From CAG-411 sp963643465 (GTDB lineage: Bacteria; Bacillota; Clostridia; Lachnospirales; Lachnospiraceae): a DNA stretch of 64,000 nt. Under the pieces are notes generated by a model, which was not told where the DNA came from, did not search any database, and was given only the letters and a program-made list of their open reading frames with translations. Made by a program: the position numbers and the translations under genes. The stretch covers positions 186,001-250,000 of the forward strand of contig CAVIJT010000003.1 of NCBI GenBank assembly GCA_963643465.1. Direction: 5' to 3'. Below, in pieces: positions 26,511 to 35,560 of this stretch. Within the stretch, counting starts at the first letter, position 1. Each line of letters opens with the position of its first letter.

Positions 26511-26864
26511 ATGGCAAAGAGAGGCGGTTTTTCTGGAATGCCAGGAAATATGGGAAATTTGATGAAGCAGGCACAGAAGATGCAACGTCAGATGGAGCAA
26601 AAGACAAAGGAATTAGAGGATAAGACTTGGGAGGCTTCTGCAGGTGGCGGAATGGTAACTGTAGAAGTAAATGGTAAGAAAGAGATTTCTAAGGTAAGCA
26701 TTAAGCCAGAGGTAGTAGATCCAGATGATATTGAGACATTAGAAGATTTGATTATGGCAGCTACCAATGAGGCATATCGTGCAATGGAAGATGAAACAGC
26801 ACAGGCAATGGATAACATTACAGGTGGTCTTACAAGCAGTTTTGGAGGCGGCTTCCCATTTTAA
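26511..26864 (+). CDS. ybaB: YbaB/EbfC family nucleoid-associated protein
   Basis: A 117-aa DNA-binding protein of the YbaB/EbfC family, dimeric and tweezer-shaped. Signature: GNLMKQAQKMQRQMEQ followed by the beta-sheet region GMVTVEVNGKKEISKVSI and VDPDDIETLEDLI. A phenylalanine- and glycine-rich C-terminus and an N-terminal RGGFSGMPGN extension frame the core. Strong ribosome-binding site AAAGGAG. Standard neighbour of dnaX. A strong symmetrical terminator follows. Confidence 0.95.
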   Translation: MAKRGGFSGMPGNMGNLMKQAQKMQRQMEQKTKELEDKTWEASAGGGMVTVEVNGKKEISKVSIKPEVVDPDDIETLEDLIMAATNEAYRAMEDETAQAMDNITGGLTSSFGGGFPF

Positions 26865-26880
26865 TTTACGCGATGAATCA

Positions 26881-26921
26881 AAGAAGGCATCCGGCAATAT
26901 TTTTTGCCGGATGCCTTCTTG
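26881..26921. terminator. Strong symmetrical terminator after ybaB
   Basis: A perfect 17-bp stem AAGAAGGCATCCGGCAA with a 6-nt loop; the U tract is short on the plus strand. Repeat B copy 2 begins directly after it. Confidence 0.8.
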
Positions 26922-27043
26922 TTGCAAAAGCCCGTCAAGTACAATCATGCTTGCATGAAATTGTATTTGACGGACGTAAGAACATGGAGCACCTAGTGCG
27001 GAATGTTCGCAAGCAAATCGAGTAGGAGTTAGCCTACTCGATT
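26921..27043 (+). repeat. Intergenic structured repeat B, copy 2
   Basis: Almost identical to 16265-16387. Here the internal stem is longer: CCGTCAAGTACAAT pairs with ATTGTATTTGACGG. It ends with the same perfect hairpin of AATCGAGTAGG and CCTACTCGATT, which abuts the 3' end of the convergent membrane-protein gene. Confidence 0.9.
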
Positions 27044-27045
27044 GA

Positions 27046-28710
27046 CTACTTTTCTTCATATAAGAACAAATCTTCATATATTTCTATCGTAATAGTATCC
27101 CCTTCTTTTACGTTCATCATAGCCAATACATCTATATATTTTGCATGGAAGTATTCACCATCTTCTGTCAACAAATATAAATAGGTGTTACCATCGACAT
27201 CAATGGCTTCCAGTTTTTTTACGGTTACTTTTTTAGAAGTGTAATCCTCTGGAGCAATGGTTGGTTCTGGAGTAGCGGTAGCTGCTTGGGTATTATTTTC
27301 TGTAGGCTCTTCGGTTTGTTCCTCTATTTCCTCGCCACCTTTTGCCATGCGAGCGCGGTATTTTTCGATACATTCCTGTTGGTCTGATGCGGTGGTTACA
27401 ATATTATATTGCTCTGCATTGACAGCTGCATACATTTTAACCAATCCGCCGCTGTCTTTTAATACCATGATATAGGTGGCATTTCCGTCGATATTAATTA
27501 GGCTTGGGAAGGATGCGGAGTAACCATATTGTTGAACTTCTCCTTCTGCGGCGGTCATGGCAGATTTTTCATCTGCTCCGGCAATAGAGTAAAATTTAGC
27601 TTCTTTGGTTCTTTCGTTCATCAGTACAAAACCAATGTTGGAAGCATCACTGTTTACGGATGTGACACCAGTGTACACCCAAATGTCATCATTCATAGCA
27701 ATATAGCCGTAGTCATCAGTTGTGATTTTACAACCGGTAGCGGAAAATTTTGAATTTAGAAATCCGTTTGTTAATTCTCCGTAGTAATTATATTGGTCGC
27801 AAAGCAGGTCTCCGTCATACACAATATCAACCCAAGAAGGAATTTCGCCTGCATCGCAGTAATTCATCTCGCCATTTATGGGATTTATTAAGATAGCACC
27901 TACAATATCTTTACCTCCAAACAACCCGATGGTGTTGTCATAAACAGAGGCAATATAATAAGGGTTTCCTTCTTCATCAATTTCAAACCATGTCTTATGA
28001 ATCATTTTTGTTGGATAGTGAAAGCGGATGTGACGTTCCAAGTTTTTGGAGAAATAAGCGGAAGGCACATATTGCATGTTTTTTTCTAAAGTAACATATT
28101 CCGCAGACATATCCACAGGACTTACTAAAACATAACCGGGAATACCATTGCTTTTGTTTTTTATATATTTGAAAAATCCGGCATATTCAAGTGGTGCTGC
28201 TTTTATAGGTGTATTTTGGTAGTTAATTTGGCTGTATTGTTCACTTACGTTATACTGACTGACTAAGTTTGACAAAGAGCCGATTTTTCGGTTACCCAGC
28301 ATTTTTGCAGAATCCGTATCCATAATAGCGATTGCATCGGTGGAAACAGTTTCTGATAAGTCTTTTTGAAAATCACAATCTTCTTCCACTGCAAGCAGTT
28401 GAGAGTATCTTTTTGCGTGAAAAAATTCATGAGAATACCCAACAAGAACCATTAAAATTGAAAATGCTACGGCAATGATAGATGCGGATATGATGGCAGG
28501 TTTGTGTTTTATTTTATGTAGTTTTCCGTGAACAAACAACGAACATGCAATCTCGTATATCATAGCAAATTCTCCCAAGAGAAAGAAAAGAAAGAACCAC
28601 ATGCCCGCAGATTTTACATTGAGAACTGGCAGGAAAAAGTAATATAGGCCTGCACCAGTTAAAAGTGTAACAATAAGTGCAAGGATTACCCCTTTCGTAG
28701 ATGATTTCAT
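27046..28710 (-). CDS. Membrane protein with large extracytoplasmic domain
   Basis: A 554-aa protein with three N-terminal membrane segments (about residues 8-28, 35-58 and 73-95), followed by a soluble domain of more than 400 residues, predicted outside the cell. An acidic Glu/Thr/Pro linker (about 465-495) separates the main domain from a small C-terminal beta domain (VTVKKLEAIDVDGNTYLYL..). I recognise it as a type of clostridial conserved membrane protein but cannot name its function. AAGGGGA precedes the start codon. It is convergent with ybaB and divergent from the caspase-like gene. It interrupts the usual ybaB-recR neighbourhood. Confidence 0.75.
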   Translation of the reverse strand: MKSSTKGVILALIVTLLTGAGLYYFFLPVLNVKSAGMWFFLFFLLGEFAMIYEIACSLFVHGKLHKIKHKPAIISASIIAVAFSILMVLVGYSHEFFHAKRYSQLLAVEEDCDFQKDLSETVSTDAIAIMDTDSAKMLGNRKIGSLSNLVSQYNVSEQYSQINYQNTPIKAAPLEYAGFFKYIKNKSNGIPGYVLVSPVDMSAEYVTLEKNMQYVPSAYFSKNLERHIRFHYPTKMIHKTWFEIDEEGNPYYIASVYDNTIGLFGGKDIVGAILINPINGEMNYCDAGEIPSWVDIVYDGDLLCDQYNYYGELTNGFLNSKFSATGCKITTDDYGYIAMNDDIWVYTGVTSVNSDASNIGFVLMNERTKEAKFYSIAGADEKSAMTAAEGEVQQYGYSASFPSLINIDGNATYIMVLKDSGGLVKMYAAVNAEQYNIVTTASDQQECIEKYRARMAKGGEEIEEQTEEPTENNTQAATATPEPTIAPEDYTSKKVTVKKLEAIDVDGNTYLYLLTEDGEYFHAKYIDVLAMMNVKEGDTITIEIYEDLFLYEEK

Positions 28711-29107
28711 AAGTATATTCCCCTTTCAAAAACAGTTTTTTGTTTCTATTATATAGAAGATAGCAGGGGAAATCTACAAAGTTTGCTGTTTATAATCAAA
28801 TTTTAATGGATTGCAGGTTAAGTAAAAAGCCCATTTATCGACATTTTTCGTGCAAAAAATGTATAAGTTATGAGGTGCGTGCGTAAAAAAATGCTTGTAT
28901 TTTAGCGGAATAGTTAAAAGTGACAATACAAAATGTAAAAAATTGAGAAATTGATTTTGGGCATATCTATAAGGAATATAAAAGGATTTTTTTGGAAAAA
29001 GAAAAAATAAATAAAAAATTCAGAAAAAAAGAAAAATATTTTGGGAATTATTAACTATAACAAGAATTTACAGAAAATTCGACAAAATATGACAAAAAGA
29101 GAAAATC
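28711..29107. other. AT-rich divergent intergenic region
   Basis: Non-coding and extremely AT-rich, with long A and T runs, between the divergent membrane-protein and caspase-like genes. No RNA gene or repeat copy is visible; it presumably holds both promoters. Confidence 0.5.
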
Positions 29108-29136
29108 TTGATAAAAATATTTGCAAAATGTAAAAT
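29108..29136 (+). promoter_or_regulatory. Putative promoter of the starch-binding caspase-like gene
   Basis: TTGATA (29108-29113), 17-nt spacer, TAAAAT (29131-29136), about 100 bp upstream of the start codon. Confidence 0.5.
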
Positions 29137-29239
29137 TTATATTACAAAGAACTAAATTATATGTAAAAAACATGGAAAGGGGAGAAGAGTAAAAAATATT
29201 AGTCTTTGTGGAAAAGGAAACAAGAAGGAAGGTAGTTTT

Positions 29240-31717
29240 ATGAAAAAAATAAGAAAGGTAATGGCATTCTTTTTGTCGTTGGTAATGATTGTGTCTGTAT
29301 TTGCAGGAACAGGTGTACAGATGCAGGCAGCTTCTTCAAATCAGGTTATTTATTTTAATAATTCTGTAAGCGATTGGTCGAACGTATATGCTTACGTGTG
29401 GGGAAGTGGTTTGACAACAAAAGCCATTAAAGGTACAAAAGTAGCAGATAATATTTACAAAATGGAAATTCCGGAAAGTTATTCGAATATTTTATTTAAG
29501 AATACGTCTGGAACAAGTAGCTGGGATAAACAAACAGCGAGTACAACAATTCCTACAGATGGAAAGAATTGTTTTAAGCCAAAGAGTTCGTCAAATAAGT
29601 CAAGTGGAACATGGTCCACATATACAGCAGTGACTGCTACACCAAAAGTAACAGCAACAACAATGGCAAAAGAATCTGATGAAACTATTACATTTTACTA
29701 TGATAATAGTAAAACAAGTTGGTCTAGTGTACATGCGTATGTATGGGGTGGAGCTACCACAACTACAGTTCAGGGAACATCCTTAGGAAGTAATGTATAT
29801 TCTTTTACCATTTCAAGTAGTTATGAGAATGTATTATTTAAGAATACATCAGGAACAAGTAGTTGGGATAAACAAACAGCCGACGCAGGAGCGCCACAGG
29901 CTGGAAAAATATTTACACCATCAAGCTCTTCCAATAAGACAGGTGGAGAATGGAAGAATTATACAGCAACAGCGACCCCAACAACAGCTCCAATAAACTA
30001 TATGTCTTTTAATTATGACAATAGTAAGACAAATTGGTCAAATGTATATGTATATGCTTGGGTAGAAGGCGACAGTAGTGTGACTCCAATTATTGTTTCA
30101 AGTATTGCCTGTGTAAATAATGTATATTCTTTCAAAGTTGCAGATACTTATAAGAATATTTTATTTAAGAATACAAATAGCACCAGCAGTTGGGATCAGC
30201 AAACAGCAGATACTACTATGCCAAGTGACTATGGATATACCTTTGTTACAGACAGTGGCTCCAATAAAACAGGAGGAAGTTGGACAAAAACACCAGAAAC
30301 AACAGCACCAGTGACAACACCACCAGTGACAACACCACCAGCAAATACCATTACTTTCTATTATGATAATAGTAAGACAAATTGGAGCAGTGTATATGTA
30401 TACGCATGGGGTGGAGAAACAACAAACGCTATTCAGGGAACATCTATAGGAAGTAATGTATATTCTTTCACTATTTCAAGTAATTACCAAAATGTATTAT
30501 TTAAGAATACATCCGGAACGAGCAATTGGGATCAACAGACAGCCGATGCAGGAGAGCCACAGGCTGGAAAGATATTTACACCATCAAGCTCTTCTAATAA
30601 GACAGGAGGAAGTTGGAATAGTTATGTTACTCAAACACCAACTCCCGTAAGCGAGATTACGTTATCTTTTGACAACAGCAAAACAAATTGGTCAAATGTA
30701 TATGCTTATGTATGGGTAGAAGGTGATAGCAGTGTTACACCAGTAGTTCTTGCAAAGACTTCTGTATCTGGTAGTACATATACTTTCAAGGTTGCAAGTA
30801 CCTATAAGAATATTTTGTTTAAAAATACAGATGGAACAAGTAATTGGGATCAGCAGACAGCCGATGCTACTGTTCCAAGTGCAAATGGGTATATTTTTGT
30901 TACATACAGTGGAAGTAATAAGACTGACGGATATTGGGAAGAGAATCAGACAAGTGATGTAAAGAGAAGAGCATTGTGTATTGCTGATTCTACTGAAACA
31001 AATGGTGAAACTGCAGCAGTGAGGGGGCGTCATTGGCGAGATACACAGGCTATGGCAAAAACATTTGAAAATTTTACATTTGATGGACAGTCAATGGAGA
31101 CAATTGGATGTTACTCAGACCTTACATTAGCTCAGATTAAAGAAAAAGTTAAAACCACATTTGCAGATACGACGGATGATGATGTAAGTTATATATATCT
31201 GAATTGTCATGGGGGCATAACAGGAAGCATTTGTATTGGAACAGATGGTAGCTTAAGTGGAAAGGAGTTGCGAAGTCTTTTAGATGAATATGTAAAGGGT
31301 GAAGTGATTGTAGTTCTTTATTGCTGTTATGCAGGTAATGCAATTGGGGAAGAGGTAGAAGATGTAGATATTGCGAGTGAATTTTTAGCAAGTTTTATGG
31401 ATGTAAGCACAGAGAGTGGAGAGTTAGCTTCGAAGCGTTTTCATGTACTTTGCTCATCTAGCAAAACAGAAACTACTTGGAGTTATTCTTATGGAATTGC
31501 AACAAAGTATGAAACAGAAGGCTTAGGTTGGGATGAAATCAATGAAAAAGTGATTGATTTAAATGCAGATGCCAATGGAGATAATATGGTGACAATGGCG
31601 GAACTTTATGAGTATGCTTATCCTTTAGTGTTAGATGAAGTTGCCAAGTTAGGTCATAATCAGCACATGGTTGTATATCCGGCAGATGATGACTTTGTAG
31701 TTGGCGGAAGATATTAA
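29240..31717 (+). CDS. Secreted caspase-like peptidase with five starch-binding-like (CBM26-like) modules
   Basis: An 825-aa exported protein. A signal peptide (about 1-31, ending VQMQAA) is followed by five modules of about 90 residues (near 34-120, 150-240, 252-345, 370-460, 472-570). Each carries FDNS.T.WS.VYAYVW, a central VYSF, and LFKNT.GTS.WD.QTAD, resembling CBM26 starch-binding domains, joined by Thr/Pro linkers. Modules 2 and 4, and 3 and 5, are most alike. The C-terminal about 250 residues form a caspase-like (clan CD) domain: RRALCIADS at its start, His657 in YLNCHGG and Cys696 in VVLYCCYAGNAI make the expected His/Cys dyad. Substrate is unknown. GAAGGAAGG precedes the ATG. Confidence 0.83.
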   Translation: MKKIRKVMAFFLSLVMIVSVFAGTGVQMQAASSNQVIYFNNSVSDWSNVYAYVWGSGLTTKAIKGTKVADNIYKMEIPESYSNILFKNTSGTSSWDKQTASTTIPTDGKNCFKPKSSSNKSSGTWSTYTAVTATPKVTATTMAKESDETITFYYDNSKTSWSSVHAYVWGGATTTTVQGTSLGSNVYSFTISSSYENVLFKNTSGTSSWDKQTADAGAPQAGKIFTPSSSSNKTGGEWKNYTATATPTTAPINYMSFNYDNSKTNWSNVYVYAWVEGDSSVTPIIVSSIACVNNVYSFKVADTYKNILFKNTNSTSSWDQQTADTTMPSDYGYTFVTDSGSNKTGGSWTKTPETTAPVTTPPVTTPPANTITFYYDNSKTNWSSVYVYAWGGETTNAIQGTSIGSNVYSFTISSNYQNVLFKNTSGTSNWDQQTADAGEPQAGKIFTPSSSSNKTGGSWNSYVTQTPTPVSEITLSFDNSKTNWSNVYAYVWVEGDSSVTPVVLAKTSVSGSTYTFKVASTYKNILFKNTDGTSNWDQQTADATVPSANGYIFVTYSGSNKTDGYWEENQTSDVKRRALCIADSTETNGETAAVRGRHWRDTQAMAKTFENFTFDGQSMETIGCYSDLTLAQIKEKVKTTFADTTDDDVSYIYLNCHGGITGSICIGTDGSLSGKELRSLLDEYVKGEVIVVLYCCYAGNAIGEEVEDVDIASEFLASFMDVSTESGELASKRFHVLCSSSKTETTWSYSYGIATKYETEGLGWDEINEKVIDLNADANGDNMVTMAELYEYAYPLVLDEVAKLGHNQHMVVYPADDDFVVGGRY

Positions 31718-31842
31718 AATAGTATGATTGAAAAAAGACACATGTATTTGGGTAAGATAAGGCTTAATGTAAAATTTTTCAGGCTATAGAAAGATTATAT
31801 ATTTTGTGAAAAGTATTAAAAATTTTGAAAGAAGGTAGTTAA

Positions 31843-33225
31843 ATGAAAAAGGGTATCAAAATGTTGCTTATGTGTATGGTGTTGGTCCTACCAATGTTGG
31901 TCTTGCCTTTTATGGCAAAAGCTGGGAATAAAGAAGTGGAAATTTCTGTCTTAGCGCTTCCTGAAAATGGATCAGATGGAAAGCATTTGATGTGTGGTTC
32001 TAGTTTAATATTTGAAGTAGAAATAAACAGCGATGAGGTAGATAAGAATACTGCAGATATTGACTGGAACGTAACAAAAAAGGATGGCACTCCAATGCAA
32101 GCGGTATATGAGGTAAGAAATGACAGTAAAAATCTGGAAGTATATGCACCATACGGCTATTCTGAGGAGTTAGAAGTTTCTGTGTGTGTAAATGGAAAGG
32201 TAGCATTGTCAGATACTTATACATTTGAAACGCAGGAAAACGAAAAAATGGTAGGAAAATCATTTTTCCAATTTGATTTGGGAAGTGCAGGGGAAGATAT
32301 TGTATGTAGTCCTACTACTGAGGTGTGGAATGCAGGTGAGAAAACATATACCATAACAATGCCGAGCGTGAGTTTGAAGAACGATTGTATTTTATTTCAT
32401 GGATGGAAATGTTCCAATGGATATGTTTATGTTCAGGGGGAGAAAGTTACTGTTTCCTATAAAACAAGCGGTTTTATGATTGTTTCTGCATGGTATGATG
32501 TTTTGGATGAGCCTGGAATCATGGCTACAAAGTTTCCGTTATATACAGAAGAACCAGTAGCAACAACAGGGGCGGCAGTTACTACTGCCCCAGCAGAAAC
32601 ATCACAGGTCAGTGCAACATCAAGTGCTGTACCACAAGTAACAATAGAACCAGCTGTAAGTACAATTCCGGAAATGACAGAAGAACCAGTAGAAACTATT
32701 GCGCCAGAGGTAACAACAGAACCAATGGTAACTATTGAACCAGAAGTAACCAAGGAGCCAGTAGTAAGTGTAACACCAGAGGGGACTGTTATACCAGAAC
32801 AGACAGCTATAGTAACATCTACACCAGAGGTGACAAAAGTGCCAGAGGTTACGGGAACTCCAAAAGTGGAACAGACCCCAGTGGCAACAGAGACTCCAGA
32901 AGTAACAGCAGAGCCTACTGCTACACCAGTGGTGGATGAAATTAAAACCGTATCTAAAGTTATTGTAAAGAAAGCAGGAAGTAGAAAGGTAAAAGTTTCA
33001 TGGAGTAAAGTGAGTAACGTAAAGGGATATAGAGTTGCATATTCCACAAATAAAAACTTTAAGAAAAACAGTACAAAATATAGAACAACTACTGCAACAA
33101 AAACAATACTTAGCAAGTTGACAAAGAAAAAGACATATTATGTAAAAGTTTGTGCATATACGGTTGTGGATGGTCACAGAGTATATGGAAATTATAGCAA
33201 TGTGAAAAAGATTACATTGAAATAG
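31843..33225 (+). CDS. Secreted surface protein with Thr/Pro/Glu repeats and Fn3-like C-terminus
   Basis: A 460-aa exported protein with a signal peptide (about 1-26, ending MAKA), an N-terminal beta-rich region of about 200 residues with no recognised family, a long low-complexity stretch (about 235-365) of repeated TxEPxVT-type units, and a C-terminal Fn3-like domain (about 370-460: VSWSKVSNVKGYRVAYST..YYVKVCAYTV..YGNYS). The same kind of C-terminal domain ends the large secreted amylase in this window, so it may be a shared surface-retention module. It lies 125 bp downstream of the caspase-like gene with the same GAAGGTAGTT ribosome-binding region. No catalytic motif is seen. Confidence 0.75.
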   Translation: MKKGIKMLLMCMVLVLPMLVLPFMAKAGNKEVEISVLALPENGSDGKHLMCGSSLIFEVEINSDEVDKNTADIDWNVTKKDGTPMQAVYEVRNDSKNLEVYAPYGYSEELEVSVCVNGKVALSDTYTFETQENEKMVGKSFFQFDLGSAGEDIVCSPTTEVWNAGEKTYTITMPSVSLKNDCILFHGWKCSNGYVYVQGEKVTVSYKTSGFMIVSAWYDVLDEPGIMATKFPLYTEEPVATTGAAVTTAPAETSQVSATSSAVPQVTIEPAVSTIPEMTEEPVETIAPEVTTEPMVTIEPEVTKEPVVSVTPEGTVIPEQTAIVTSTPEVTKVPEVTGTPKVEQTPVATETPEVTAEPTATPVVDEIKTVSKVIVKKAGSRKVKVSWSKVSNVKGYRVAYSTNKNFKKNSTKYRTTTATKTILSKLTKKKTYYVKVCAYTVVDGHRVYGNYSNVKKITLK

Positions 33226-33304
33226 TATGTATTCTATGAAAAAACAAGTTAAGGAAAAAGTTCAGAGGAACCTTGAAAATTGCAGATATTTTAGTCTGTA
33301 GTAT

Positions 33305-33330
33305 GCGTGCCGTCATCTATGACGGCACGC
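33305..33330. other. Perfect hairpin without U tract
   Basis: GCGTGCCGTC and GACGGCACGC with a 6-nt loop, about 80 bp after the Fn3-like gene. GC-rich in an AT-rich region. No T run follows on either strand, so it is not a standard terminator. Confidence 0.7.
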
Positions 33331-33495
33331 AAAAGAACTGCAGTAGGCAAATTATTGACGGTGAAGAAATTGAATTATACTTAGGAGACCTTTAAGTAAA
33401 ATAATATACATAGGAAAGTTTTGTAAGTAATAATAGAACAAAATCAAAAAATTTGTAGTTACAAATAAAAAATAAAAGGTAGGAAAAGAAAACAA

Positions 33496-34530
33496 ATGAA
33501 GAAAAACAATATTATGAAGAAATGGAATATTTTTGTAATTATAATTTTAATAATGAATATTTCCATATGTGCCGTACAATCTTCGGTAATTGCTAATGCT
33601 AAATGTAATGAAAGTTGTGTAAGTGACGTAGAAAAAAATAAGGTCATTCCTCTATACAATACAGACAACGAAATTGTGGCATATTATGTAGATATAAAAA
33701 ATGGAGGATATGTAATTACTGATTCAGCTGGAAATGACTTTATTGAATATTCATTGGAAGATGATGGAATACAGATTGATGAAAAGAGTACATATTTTTA
33801 TTGTGCGCCTTGTTCGTTATATAGAGAAACAGAAGATGAAGAGGTTGTAGATTGTTATGCTGGTAATACTCAAAATACGTGTAGTATATCGGATTTGGAG
33901 TGTGAAATTGAACCTGTAGATAGCACCAATAATGTTTGTGAAAGTGAAAAAAAGGCAGTGTCTCTTGCTAGTGATTTGGCATTGCAATTAGCAGAAAAAG
34001 TAACAGTTAAAGAAGAAAAAAAGTTGAGTTATTCAACACAGAAGTATGATTATAATCCAGATGGTCGTTGTGGTTCTGTAGCTGGAGCTATACTATTGCG
34101 ATATTATGATAAATATTATGATGGTGGATATGTTGCTTCTTCATATGAAACTGCAGACGGAAAAAAATTAATCAATTATTTGACTAATAATTTTTTAGGA
34201 ACTAATACTACTTACTCTCAATTGAAATCAGGATTAAATGATTATTTGGAAAAGAGGGGGTATTCACGTTCCTTTAAATTATTAAAAGGTTTGAATTCTA
34301 CAAGTGTGTATAGCAAGATAAAAACATATATAAAAGGAAATAAACCACTAATTGTAGGATTGACACAACATCCTAAATATGGAGAACATTGGGTTGTGGG
34401 AACGGGATATTCTATAGTTTATTCTGATTCCTATGGTTATGGATATGTTGTTATAGTGAATGATGGATGGGGAAATGAAAATATAAGAATCAATAATCAA
34501 TATGTAGATGGTGTTGTATATAAGAATTAG
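33496..34530 (+). CDS. Secreted papain-like (C39/C10-like) cysteine peptidase
   Basis: A 344-aa protein with a signal peptide (about 1-36), a pro-region of about 140 residues, and a C-terminal papain-fold domain. The likely nucleophile is Cys192 in DGRCGSVAGAILLRYYDKY, the catalytic His298 lies in YGEHWVVGTGY, and VNDGWGNE supplies the Asn/Asp position; this order and spacing fit peptidase C39-like and streptopain-like enzymes. It is the third exported peptidase in the window, but has no starch-binding module. Two small related exported proteins follow within 500 bp and may be partners or inhibitors. Specific substrate unknown. Confidence 0.8.
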   Translation: MKKNNIMKKWNIFVIIILIMNISICAVQSSVIANAKCNESCVSDVEKNKVIPLYNTDNEIVAYYVDIKNGGYVITDSAGNDFIEYSLEDDGIQIDEKSTYFYCAPCSLYRETEDEEVVDCYAGNTQNTCSISDLECEIEPVDSTNNVCESEKKAVSLASDLALQLAEKVTVKEEKKLSYSTQKYDYNPDGRCGSVAGAILLRYYDKYYDGGYVASSYETADGKKLINYLTNNFLGTNTTYSQLKSGLNDYLEKRGYSRSFKLLKGLNSTSVYSKIKTYIKGNKPLIVGLTQHPKYGEHWVVGTGYSIVYSDSYGYGYVVIVNDGWGNENIRINNQYVDGVVYKN

Positions 34531-34570
34531 AATAAGTATTATTTACAAAGCATGGAAAGAGGGATAATTT

Positions 34571-34969
34571 ATGAAAAAGAAGGCAAAACAAATTTCACTT
34601 ATTTTGTTTGTGGTGTTTAGTCTTATGGGATGTGGTTCAAAGTCCACAGATGGGGAAAAAGTTCAAGATAACAGTGAGAAAATAAAGAAAATTCAAATAC
34701 AATTTCAGAATGAATATGTAGAATGTACAGATACAGAAGAAATCGCTTATATTGAAAACATATTTCACAAAGATAATTTGAAAGTGAAAAAGAATGAAGA
34801 CAAAAAGGGATGGATTTATAAATTTGTGTTATATTCAGAGAAGGATGAAGTTGTGAAAGAGGCAGTGATTATCAATGAAAATGAGGTTAAGATAGAGGAT
34901 AAGTGCTATACTTGTGAGTCTATAGATTTAACTAAATTGGATGAGATTACAGGAATTGACAGAAATTAG
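34571..34969 (+). CDS. Small lipoprotein, paralogue of the next gene
   Basis: A 132-aa lipoprotein with lipobox LMGC directly after the hydrophobic signal segment. The mature part of about 110 residues contains KKGWIYKFVLYSEKDEVV and EAVIINENEVKIEDKCY, which align with GWIYKLSFYEGEKV and SITIVSNEVVLVSDSRY in the next protein. So these two genes are diverged duplicates with different anchors. It begins 40 bp after the papain-like peptidase gene and is probably co-transcribed. Function unknown; by analogy with peptidase-inhibitor pairs, it could bind the adjacent peptidase, but there is no sequence match to known inhibitors that I can see. Confidence 0.7.
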   Translation: MKKKAKQISLILFVVFSLMGCGSKSTDGEKVQDNSEKIKKIQIQFQNEYVECTDTEEIAYIENIFHKDNLKVKKNEDKKGWIYKFVLYSEKDEVVKEAVIINENEVKIEDKCYTCESIDLTKLDEITGIDRN

Positions 34970-34991
34970 TTTGTTATACGAGGAAAAAAAT

Positions 34992-35402
34992 ATGAAGAAC
35001 GCAATAATGAAAAAAGTAATAGGAACAATTGTAGTAGTAGTAGCTATATTAGTAGTGCTTATATATAATTGGAACAGAAACAGTACATTATTGAATGTTT
35101 CGAAAAATAATATTGATAAGATAATGATTACCAATGGGACAAATGGTAATATTATAGAAATAAAAGGGGATTATAAAGATAAAATTTGTGATGAAATTAG
35201 CCTAATAAACAAGAAGAAAGTAAAAAATATAGAAACCACAGGTTGGATTTATAAATTGAGTTTTTATGAAGGCGAAAAGGTAAAAAGTATTACAATAGTA
35301 TCAAATGAAGTAGTTCTTGTTTCAGATTCAAGATATCGTATTGAAAAAGAGGATGGTGATAAACTTATTAATTGGATAGAGACGGCATCAAAAAATCAAT
35401 AA
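34992..35402 (+). CDS. Small membrane-anchored protein, paralogue of the preceding lipoprotein
   Basis: A 136-aa protein with one N-terminal hydrophobic segment (about 8-27) acting as signal anchor, and an extracytoplasmic domain related to the preceding lipoprotein (shared GWIYK block and the beta-strand pattern after it). The ATG at 34992 is preferred to one at 34941 because it follows GAGGAA and starts at the membrane segment. It lies 22 bp after the lipoprotein gene, and a terminator follows, closing the transcription unit that starts with the papain-like peptidase. Confidence 0.7.
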   Translation: MKNAIMKKVIGTIVVVVAILVVLIYNWNRNSTLLNVSKNNIDKIMITNGTNGNIIEIKGDYKDKICDEISLINKKKVKNIETTGWIYKLSFYEGEKVKSITIVSNEVVLVSDSRYRIEKEDGDKLINWIETASKNQ

Positions 35403-35457
35403 TTTGAATTAAGTTAAGATAGAGGTAGTTAAAAAGACATAGTATGTAAAGAAAAAA

Positions 35458-35506
35458 GGACTCTTGCGCTAATCTTATAGGATAGGATTGGCGTGAGAGT
35501 CCTTTT
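35458..35506 (+). terminator. Intrinsic terminator of the peptidase cluster
   Basis: Arms GGACTCTTGCGCTAATC and GATTGGCGTGAGAGTCC (two G-U pairs) followed by TTTT. Confidence 0.85.
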
Positions 35507-35560
35507 GAATTTTAGAAAGATTGCATCAATTCCACATTGAGAAAAGTGATAAAAACTTCA

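Noticed and set aside
28711..29239. Structured RNA gene in the long AT-rich gap
   Set aside because: No stable stem, no terminator and no known RNA signature could be seen; treated as promoter region.
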